Shown piece after piece: positions 1 through 7,300 of a stretch of 10,170 nt of DNA (positions within the stretch are counted from its first letter, which is position 1; each line of letters opens with the position of its first letter). The stretch covers positions 1 through 10,170 of the forward strand of contig JAFOFS010000071.1 in NCBI GenBank assembly GCA_017387165.1, read 5' to 3'. The position numbers and the translations under genes are program-made. The stretch comes from Clostridia bacterium (GTDB taxonomy: Bacteria > Bacillota > Clostridia > Oscillospirales > Acutalibacteraceae). The notes below the pieces were generated by a model. It saw only the letters and a program-made list of their open reading frames with translations. It did no database searches and had not been told where the DNA came from.

Positions 1-1238
1 CTCGCCTTGGCAAAGTCGGTATCCGCAAAGGCGCGGTAGGCGCACAGCATCTCGATACGGGAGTCCATCGCGTACAACGCTTGCTCACGCCACGGGCAAT
101 CCTCGAAATGCTCGTGCATACACAGCTGCAACGTGTGCTTCGCCACCTCGTAAATGCGGCTGTGCAGCTTATCCGCACACACCAGACCGCCGCGATCGGC
201 AAGCGGATACTTCACCGGTCGCAGACCGGCATAGTACAGCGTTACCCGATGCGAGGGGAAATGCAGCTGCAGATACCGTCCCGCCAACCGCTTAAAGCGG
301 TGGATAAAACGGTTTCGCCCTGCCTTAGCGCGGTACACCGCCGCCAGCTGACGGCCGTCAATGGCGGTTGCCACACGCAAATTATCCAGCTGCTCACCGA
401 AGCCGATATACACGTCACCCTCGGCAGGCAGATCAAAATCCAGTTCCAGCAGACCTGCCTCCTCACGGAGCAGGTCGATCAGCACGAACACGCCGTCACC
501 GCCGTCGGACGAAAGGGTCAGCCCCTCGGCAACGGGCAGGGTCAGACGGGACAGGTCAAAGCCCATATCCGTCTGGCTCAAGGATACCAGCGCGGTCTGC
601 TTCATATACTCGCCGCACGGCAACTCGCCGTCGGACGGCAGGTGATACACGCCCTGTGCCGCCAACTTGACGGTCGGGCGTTCTTCCACTTTCAGACGGG
701 ACACGGGACGCGGATACAACCGTGCATAACCCTCACGCACCGCGCAGGGACGCCACGGCAGCGGTCGCTCGGCCGCCGCCGCATCGTAGCGGAAGGAGAA
801 GGAGAGCTGCATCGTGATGCGCTCCATCTCGCCGCTGCGGTAACCGCTGTTCGGACGGCAGAGTGTGTGGGCACCGCTGAAGCACAGCACCGCTTCCCCC
901 TGCGATACCTCGTACAGCACGCCGGCCTCGCCTTGGCGGTAGACCAGCGAGCTTTCTCCCTGACAATAGCCGGTCACCAGCAAGCGGTTTTCGCCTGCCT
1001 GCACGTACGGGGTCAGGTCGTAGGTGTCGTATACCTTGTAGTCGGGGAAATCGGCGTATTGCAGGCTGCCCACGACATGGTCGTTCACGGTGACCAGATA
1101 ATTGCTGTCCGCCGAAATGGTCAGCACAACCGCTTCGGCGGTATCGGTCACCGCAAAGGTATCGCAAAAATCCACGTAAACGTTCACTTGCTCCGCCGCA
1201 TCCATCCAGATCTTGGCAGCACGCTTGAAAGGTTGCAT
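1..1238 (-). CDS. Alpha-L-rhamnosidase-like (GH78-type) protein, 3' end outside window
   Basis: The first 412 residues are in the window and the frame is open at the left edge. It starts MQPFKRAAKIWM, with no signal peptide. Residues 15-115 look like the N-terminal beta domain of bacterial rhamnosidases (LTISADSNYLVTVND, then FPDYKVYDTYDLTPYVQAGEN). Residues 180-340 form further beta structure, and from about 345 the alpha/alpha barrel starts (ADKLHSRIYEVAKHTLQLCM). The stretch HEHFEDCPWREQALYAMDSR at 375-394 is the counterpart of the DCPQRExxGWxGD catalytic segment of GH78: Cys-Pro, Arg384, Glu385 and Asp392 line up, but GWxG is replaced by YAM. I infer an intracellular exo-acting enzyme on rhamnose-containing or related oligosaccharides. 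The altered segment leaves open a different sugar specificity. The catalytic base, expected later in the barrel, is not in the window. Confidence 0.85.
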   Translation of the reverse strand, partial: MQPFKRAAKIWMDAAEQVNVYVDFCDTFAVTDTAEAVVLTISADSNYLVTVNDHVVGSLQYADFPDYKVYDTYDLTPYVQAGENRLLVTGYCQGESSLVYRQGEAGVLYEVSQGEAVLCFSGAHTLCRPNSGYRSGEMERITMQLSFSFRYDAAAAERPLPWRPCAVREGYARLYPRPVSRLKVEERPTVKLAAQGVYHLPSDGELPCGEYMKQTALVSLSQTDMGFDLSRLTLPVAEGLTLSSDGGDGVFVLIDLLREEAGLLELDFDLPAEGDVYIGFGEQLDNLRVATAIDGRQLAAVYRAKAGRNRFIHRFKRLAGRYLQLHFPSHRVTLYYAGLRPVKYPLADRGGLVCADKLHSRIYEVAKHTLQLCMHEHFEDCPWREQALYAMDSRIEMLCAYRAFADTDFAKA

Positions 1239-1246
1239 AAACGGGT

Positions 1247-1251
1247 CCTCC
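1247..1251 (-). promoter_or_regulatory. Ribosome binding site GGAGG for the rhamnosidase-like gene
   Basis: GGAGG lies one base after the esterase stop codon and eight bases before the ATG at 1238. With no room for a promoter, the gene is surely co-transcribed and may be translated by ribosomes finishing the esterase. Confidence 0.85.
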
Positions 1252-1252
1252 G

Positions 1253-1975
1253 TCAGTTGTCAAACATTGTACGCACCAATTCCCACGCAAACAGCGCGTG
1301 CATCTCACGGGTCGGGTGATTGAGCCCGTTGGACAGCAGAGCGGTGGTGTCCACCCCCTGCGCATACATATCCTGCCAACGCTTGTAGCAATCGCAGAGC
1401 GGCACGTTTTCCTCGGCGCACGCCTCACGGGCGGCGGCGATAAAACCGTCGAAATAGCCGTTGTTCTGACGCTCGGCAAACAGCGCGCCCAGCGTCTTGG
1501 CGAAATCATCGGTCACGGTATGACCGACGTAGGTGTTCATCATATTCGGGGTCATAAAGATGACCTCGGTGCCCGCCGCGTGGCACTGCGCGAAGATGGA
1601 CTTGAGCGACGCCTTGTAGTCCGCCGCCTCAACCGAATCGTCGTTGCAGTCATTTAAGCCGAAGCACACCACCACCAGATCGGGATCGTGCGAAAGCACG
1701 TCCCGTTGCAAGCGCTCCAAGCCGTTTTTCGCGCTGCCGCCGTTGATACCGGCGTTGATGATCGAAACGGAGGTCTCGGGATACAGCATCCGCAGGATTT
1801 CCTTGGTCTTTTCGGTGTATCCGCTTTCGGTATCGAACACGGTACGGATCCATTCGCCGTCGCGGTAAATCTCAAAGCAGCCCTGGGTGACGCTGTCCCC
1901 CAAAAACGCAATCACGGGCGAGCGGTTGCCAAAATTATCGCGGCTTTTCGCCGTCAGTTTTTCGATGATCTTCAT
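1253..1975 (-). CDS. SGNH/GDSL-type esterase
   Basis: 240 residues, the usual size of a single-domain SGNH hydrolase. The blocks are visible: GDSVTQG (block I, nucleophile Ser28), NAGINGG (block II, Gly76), GLNDC (block III, Asn108) and NGLNHPT (block V, His220). There is no signal peptide, so the protein is probably cytoplasmic. Enzymes of this family remove acyl groups, often acetyl, from sugars or other esters; next to a beta-helix glycosidase and a rhamnosidase-like gene, deacetylation of oligosaccharides is the likely role (inference). The DxxH motif of block V is altered: the position three before His220 is Gly217, so the usual catalytic Asp is missing there. Possible substitutes nearby are Asp209 or Asp195. 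The stop codon is 14 bases before the next start. Confidence 0.9.
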   Translation of the reverse strand: MKIIEKLTAKSRDNFGNRSPVIAFLGDSVTQGCFEIYRDGEWIRTVFDTESGYTEKTKEILRMLYPETSVSIINAGINGGSAKNGLERLQRDVLSHDPDLVVVCFGLNDCNDDSVEAADYKASLKSIFAQCHAAGTEVIFMTPNMMNTYVGHTVTDDFAKTLGALFAERQNNGYFDGFIAAAREACAEENVPLCDCYKRWQDMYAQGVDTTALLSNGLNHPTREMHALFAWELVRTMFDN

Positions 1976-1982
1976 TCTGCTT

Positions 1983-1988
1983 CTCCTT
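1983..1988 (-). promoter_or_regulatory. Ribosome binding site AAGGAG for the SGNH esterase
   Basis: AAGGAG ends seven bases before the ATG at 1975, in the 17-base gap after the beta-helix stop. It rules out the longer in-frame start at 2056, which would overlap the upstream gene and add a non-homologous Arg/Ala-rich leader. Confidence 0.85.
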
Positions 1989-1992
1989 CGCG

Positions 1993-4224
1993 TCAGCAAT
2001 AGTGGTTGTCTTCCGTCACGCAATCGACGTTGTCGTGCAGCGTCAGCGGCGGCCACACGTCACCGCAGGCGTTACTCAGGCGGTTGCCGCGGACGGTTGC
2101 GCCGTTGCAATAGGAAACCTTGATGCCGCATTCGCCCGCAAAGCGCGGCGCGTCGATATCCAGCGACACCTCGTTGTTTTCGATGACAGCACCCTTGACG
2201 TTGCCGAGGTTGATCGCACAGCCGTGGAACGCCTTGATGACGTTGTTTTCCACCGTCACGTCCTCGTGGAACACCGTCTGCGTGGACTGCACCGTCGCCT
2301 CGCTGTTGTCCAGGCGAATGGAGATCACGCCGGTGGCGTCCTGCAGCGCTTCGCGCTTGTAGTAGCCGACGTTTTCGAAATGGTTGTTGCGGACGGTCAT
2401 CCGACGGATACGCAGACCCTCCTGATAGCCGTACCAGCCGTGAATGCCGTGGTTGCTGATGTTTTCGAAGCGGTTGTTCTCAATCAGCGTGTCGGTGGTG
2501 TGCAGCACCAGACCGCGACCGCGCAGATTCTTAAACAGATTGTTCCGAATGACCGAGCCGGCAAATTCGTGCCGCTGCAGATAGCCCTGCGTCGGGACGG
2601 AAGCCTCCTTGCCGCTCATTCCCTTGATCGGCGTTTCCAGATGGAGCGTGCCGCGCTGATGCGGTCCTTCGCCGCTGACGTCGGTGATCGCCGCAATACG
2701 GCTCACACCGAGCAGCTGCTGAGTGACCGTATCGAAAAATTCCATCGTGTCCCCCACCACCGGCATCGCGCCGCCGTCGGTGCCCAGCACCACCAGATCG
2801 TCCGCCAGCACCGTATCCACCAGCGAACGCCACTGATACAGGTTCATCGCATCGTCCAGCAGACCCACAAAAGCGGAATTGACCAGCGTCACCGCGCCGG
2901 GACCGCCCTGAATATGCACGCCGTCGGCGGTGGCGGTGATCCAATGATTGCTGCCCGGACGATAGGTCATACGGAAGTCGTCCACCGTCACCGGTCCGAC
3001 CATCTGACTGCCGACCACGCCGGTGCAGGCGCAAGTGTAGATGGTGATGTGGCGCAGCGTGACGTCGCTGCAGCGGCGAATATCGAACATGGACATATTA
3101 CAGCCCACGCGGTTGTTGATGAGCAGCTTGTCCCCGAGGGTGATCTCGGTGCCGACCATCGGGGTAACCTCGGACAGCGCCACGTCGTACAGGCGGTCGG
3201 CCGCCTTGGTGACGCTCTTTAAGAAGAAATAATACAGCGCGTTCGCCGACAGATAGATCGGCTCTTCGCGGTTACGCACCGTACCGAAATGAGCGCCGAT
3301 GGTTTCGTGGAACCGCGGATCCTCAAACATGGTGTAGTCCGCGTCCAGCTGCAAGCGGAAGCTCTGGGTTTCGGGGTCAATCGCGGTGACCTCACCCTGC
3401 ACCCACGGCTCACGGACGTAGTCGAGTACGAGGTTTTCCACCGTGATATTCAGACAGCCGATGAAGCAGAAGCCGCCCTTGAAGTTATCGGTCATCCAAA
3501 TGGTGCTGCCCTGACCGTCCAGATACAGGCCGTGGGGACGGGCAAAGGAGAAATCGATACCGTAGGGGCTGTCCGCATCAGCGGTCAAATAATAAGTAGC
3601 GGTCGGGATGACCAGACGGGCGCCGTAGGCGGCGGCGGTCATCGCAGCGGCGCGGAACACCACGTTGTCAATGTGGCCGTCCTTGTCGGCAAAGCCGCAA
3701 CGCATCGCATCCAACCGATCGTTTTCAATGTAAGAGGACAGATCTGCCAACCGATCCAAACGGTTGACCTTCTCCATCGTAAGACCCGATCGATTCAGAT
3801 CGGACGGAGCGGCATTTTCCCAATGCTGCTCCCACAAGACGGCATCGCCGTCGCTGACCTTCACCGACAGATCGGCGGGCAGTTCTTCCCCTGCGTCAAA
3901 GCGGCAGGAGATCCAGGAGAGCGGACCGCAGACGGTCACCGTCTGCTCTTCCGTTTCGTTCGAGATCAACACACGGCCGTAGGAATCGGTCAACGCATAC
4001 AGCGCGCCGCGCTGCGTATACGCCTCACGCATACTCTCCCCGACAACCACCGTCACCGTTTCGGCAGCGGTCAGCTGATGGACCGCGATCCACGCCTGTT
4101 TGGTGGTGTTGCCGTCAACGAAGACGCCCTCTGAAGCGCCGCCGTCGTTTACGCGTTCGGCCGAAGGACCGTCATCGCGGTCGATCGAAATGTTGTAGGT
4201 CGATCTCAAAAACTGTCTTGCCAT
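1993..4224 (-). CDS. Right-handed parallel beta-helix protein, GH110-like candidate glycosidase
   Basis: 743 residues from the ATG at 4224. No signal peptide or membrane segment is visible, so it is probably cytoplasmic. Residues 1 to about 160 form an N-terminal domain of unclear type. From about 190 onward come the coils of a right-handed beta-helix, with many strand-turn repeats of the N-N-x-F/V type (VIRNNLFKNL, LIENNRFENI, TVRNNHFENV, TVENNVIKAF, VIENNEVSL). The central stretch has RPGSNHWITATADGVH, then FVGLLDDAMN. This resembles the acidic cluster of GH110 alpha-1,3-galactosidases, with Asp434 and Asp457/Asp458 spaced 23 and 24 residues apart. I infer a glycoside hydrolase acting on oligosaccharides inside the cell; an alpha-galactosidase activity is possible but not shown. 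A beta-helix lyase is the alternative. The stop is 17 bases before the esterase start. Confidence 0.85.
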   Translation of the reverse strand: MARQFLRSTYNISIDRDDGPSAERVNDGGASEGVFVDGNTTKQAWIAVHQLTAAETVTVVVGESMREAYTQRGALYALTDSYGRVLISNETEEQTVTVCGPLSWISCRFDAGEELPADLSVKVSDGDAVLWEQHWENAAPSDLNRSGLTMEKVNRLDRLADLSSYIENDRLDAMRCGFADKDGHIDNVVFRAAAMTAAAYGARLVIPTATYYLTADADSPYGIDFSFARPHGLYLDGQGSTIWMTDNFKGGFCFIGCLNITVENLVLDYVREPWVQGEVTAIDPETQSFRLQLDADYTMFEDPRFHETIGAHFGTVRNREEPIYLSANALYYFFLKSVTKAADRLYDVALSEVTPMVGTEITLGDKLLINNRVGCNMSMFDIRRCSDVTLRHITIYTCACTGVVGSQMVGPVTVDDFRMTYRPGSNHWITATADGVHIQGGPGAVTLVNSAFVGLLDDAMNLYQWRSLVDTVLADDLVVLGTDGGAMPVVGDTMEFFDTVTQQLLGVSRIAAITDVSGEGPHQRGTLHLETPIKGMSGKEASVPTQGYLQRHEFAGSVIRNNLFKNLRGRGLVLHTTDTLIENNRFENISNHGIHGWYGYQEGLRIRRMTVRNNHFENVGYYKREALQDATGVISIRLDNSEATVQSTQTVFHEDVTVENNVIKAFHGCAINLGNVKGAVIENNEVSLDIDAPRFAGECGIKVSYCNGATVRGNRLSNACGDVWPPLTLHDNVDCVTEDNHYC

Positions 4225-4230
4225 AATTGG

Positions 4231-4237
4231 TTCCCCC
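4231..4237 (-). promoter_or_regulatory. Ribosome binding site GGGGGAA for the beta-helix gene
   Basis: GGGGGAA ends six bases before the ATG at 4224. It decides for the MARQF start; the in-frame ATG at 4239 has only a GCGCGAAAAA stretch before it. The site is poorer than the AGGAG of the other genes. Confidence 0.6.
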
Positions 4238-4244
4238 ATTTTTT

Positions 4245-4262
4245 CGCGCAGCGGTCTGCGCG
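4245..4262. other. Second small hairpin in the intergenic gap
   Basis: Arms cgcgcag (4245-4251) and ctgcgcg (4256-4262) form a perfect 7-bp stem with loop cggt. In the mRNA direction it comes three bases after the larger hairpin and is followed by AAAAAA and then the ribosome binding site of the beta-helix gene. The two hairpins fill most of the 82-base gap; I see no convincing promoter in it. Confidence 0.55.
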
Positions 4263-4265
4263 TTC

Positions 4266-4297
4266 TCCCTCCCCGCGGCCGCAGCCGCGGGGAGGGA
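4266..4297 (+). terminator. Perfect 14-bp GC-rich hairpin; terminator-shaped only on the plus strand
   Basis: Arms 4266-4279 and 4284-4297 are perfectly complementary (12 of 14 pairs are GC) around the loop cgca. On the plus strand the stem is followed after four bases by a run of seven T (4302-4308), the classic intrinsic terminator shape. The genes lie on the minus strand, where an A-run precedes the stem and no T-run follows, so it is not a canonical terminator for the operon. It may instead protect the 3' end of the upstream mRNA, lower read-through, or stop antisense transcription. Confidence 0.55.
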
Positions 4298-4306
4298 ATG
4301 CTTTTT

Positions 4307-7300
4307 TTACTTTTTCAGGATCTTTTTGCGCAAGGCTTTCACGTCGTTGTCGTCCAACACGTCCACACCGAGCGCGGCGGGGATCTCATCCTCCAGGTCG
4401 CAAAGCGGTGCGTTTTCAAACGGCGTCTCGGACGCGACGTTGACCTTCAGGAACACGGCATCCAGCACGTCCACGATACCGTCGCCGTTGGCATCGCCCT
4501 CCAGCGGAATCTTCTCAAAGACCACCTTGACGTCCATATCCCGCTCGATCATCGGCATGCAGAGGATGCGCTTGGTGCTCTTGTAATACGCGCCGTCCAC
4601 GTAGTAACCGACGATGCGGTAGCCGACAGCCGGCTTCGCGGTGAAGCGCACGGTGCCACCGGTCGGAACAGCGCAATAGGTATCGTACTTGGTACCGCCG
4701 GTGCTGGCGCTCAAGGTGCCGCCCTCACCGTCCACACCGTAGGTGACGGTGTTGGTACGCGGAACGAGAGTCAATTGCGAAACATTCGCATAGTAGGCAT
4801 ACCAACCGCCGGTGCCGGCTGTGGTGCCCATCGTAGCGGTGTTGTATCCCAAAGCAAACGTCTCAAGAGTTTCGCCGTTTGCTACAATCTTACCACTGCG
4901 GATTTCACCGTAAACCGGCTGGCGACTTGTAGTGCTTGTATCCGGATGACGGGCGCAAACAAAGACTTTCTCTCCTGCTTCAATTTCACAGGTAATGGTA
5001 CGCGTACTGCTCGGCTTCGGCGTCGTCCAGATGCCGGTCGACGGCCACAGAATTGTACCATCTTCTTTACACACCATCATTTGCAAATCGTTTTGCTGAG
5101 TCATAACCGCCAGTTCGAAGGTCATCGTTCCGGAATGTTGTGCCTCATAAGCCTTTACTGCCACATAATCGCCAACCGTCGACCAAGTATTATGCGTAAC
5201 GTAAGGACGAGCAGCGCCTTGGTCATTCGAGGAAATAAACCATACCGCATCATTACGAGCATAGGTCATCTGCTTCATACTTGCCATATTCAGTACCAAT
5301 TCATCCTCCGCTGAGGTATCAAAATCAAACTGGTACTGCGGGACGTAGTATTTCTCCAGAATCGGGGAGTAATATTCCGCCTTGACCATCGTGCCGTCGG
5401 CGCGGTAGCGGAGCAGCAGAATGTTGCCCTCACCGCCGTTACCCTCGTACGACTGGTCGTTCATAATGGTGGTAATCTTGTTACCCTTGACACCGATATC
5501 GGTGCGGGTGGCAATACCGGTCGCCACGTGACCGCACAGCACCAGTTGAATGCTCTCAAACTGGCTGATGAAGTCCGAATAGAGGCTGGCGGCAGTGTGC
5601 GAAATTTTCCGGTCGGCCGCATCAAAGCAGGAGTTGAAAGCCGATTCCAGATGACCGTAGTTAGAGAGGTAATCGTGAGTCACCACGATGGTGGTGACCT
5701 CCGTGCCGGCTTCTGCAAATTCGTCCTCCAACTGCTTCAGAATGGCGGATGCCCACTCGGTGACTGCAAAGCGCGGCTGTACCTCCAGCGCCAGGATAAT
5801 GTACTGCTTGCCGCCGAGGGTAGCCAGATAGAACGCGCTTTCCATACCCTCCACGTAGGTATCGCCATAAACGGTGACACCGGTGGTGTTGTTTTCCAGT
5901 AAAGTCAGGTCAGCCTCGCTGTCGATGCGCTGGGTACCCGGATAGGCATAAATAAGTTTGGTCTCGTTAGCCTGACCGGTGCCCTGCACCAAGTGCTCCT
6001 CGATCTTGAAGTGATCGTTAAACTCGTAGCTGGTACGCGGCACGGACGTTCCGGAACTCGCATACTCGTGGTTACCGGGGGCATACACGTACGGAATGCC
6101 TGCGTTTTTCAGGATATTCATACCCGCGACCGCATCTTTCCATTGGTCGTTGGTGGTCTTGCCGGCTTCATAGTTGGCGTAGTTGACCAAGTCACCGGAG
6201 TTGATCACCATCTGCACGTTCAGGCGCTCCGCGTTGGCGGCGATCCACTCGGTAATCTTCTGATAACCACCACGGTAGAAATCGGTGATAACCTGGTTGT
6301 CACCCACGTGGATGATGGTGTACTCGCCCTCTTCCGCATCGGCAAGGCTGCCATCCTCATACCAAATGGAATTGACAGTGGTCAATTTGCCGTTGTTCTT
6401 CGCAGAAGACTTATCCGTGTACACACCGTTCAAGACCCAGTAACCGATCAAATTATCGGCAGATGCAGATACCGCCGTCATATCCGCGGCGATCTCGTCC
6501 GCGGTGCGAACGTCGGCGTACAGAGCCAGTTTTTTCATCGCGCCATGGTAAGCGGTGGTGGAAGCGTAACGCGGATTATTGCCGATCACCGCGGCACGGT
6601 CGGTCACGGCAAGTGCCGCATCCGCCGCCAAAGCGGTGGTGGCGACCGCCACGCCGTTCTGATAGAACGTAGCGGTGGCGTTGGCGGTATCGACAGTGAA
6701 AGCAACGTGTTGCCATTCACCGGTACGCAGATCGACCGATTCAACCGTCCAATCCACGTTGCCGCTCACAAAGCGGGGATGACCAAAGGTATCCATCATC
6801 ACCGACAGACCGTTCTCGTCGGCACCGCTCATATCCGAAAGAATGGTGCCGGTTTTCCAGTCGGGAACGGCAGTGGGAATATTGACCCAGCCCTCCACGG
6901 TGGCGGGAGCCGCCGACAGAGCGGAATCCAACTGCACGAATTCCTCCCAGGCGCCATCCACAACCTTGTTGACCGTCACGTTGGAAGCCGTGAACATCTG
7001 AATGTTACGGCTGCCCTGTTCTTCACTGTTGGCAAGGAACAGACGCCCGCTGGAGTCAATGCGGTTGCCGCTGGCAGTCGCACTCGGGTGATTGAAACTA
7101 CCGGCCATATACACATATTTCGCATAATTGGCAGCCAGTGCGCCGCGCGGAATGAACACGAAATCCAAATATTCGCCCACTTGCATATTGGACTGGTAGT
7201 ACCCCATCGCCGTAGACATCGCATAGGGATCGTCCGAATCGGCACGCAATTCGACAGGGCCGCCGGATTCCGGATAAACCACCTTGCCGTTTTGATCCAC

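Noticed and set aside
81..1319. A 412-codon plus-strand frame over the rhamnosidase-like gene
   Set aside because: In codon register opposite the real gene, runs across the boundary into the esterase, and has no ribosome binding site or domain.
733..1509. A minus-strand frame of 258 codons crossing the esterase and rhamnosidase-like genes
   Set aside because: It is Arg/Pro/Cys-rich out-of-frame sequence spanning the junction of two well-supported genes.
1976..2056. Longer start for the SGNH esterase at 2056
   Set aside because: The extra leader is Arg/Ala-rich, overlaps the beta-helix gene by more than 60 bases, and bypasses the strong AAGGAG before 1975.
2002..4134. Two long plus-strand frames (2002-3222 and 3289-4134) opposite the beta-helix gene
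   Set aside because: Same in-register mirror effect. The products are His/Arg/Val-rich with no recognisable domain, while the minus frame shows beta-helix coils.
4266..4308. Intrinsic terminator ending the upstream two-gene unit
   Set aside because: The T-run is downstream of the stem only on the plus strand. On the operon strand there is no T-run, so full termination there is not supported.
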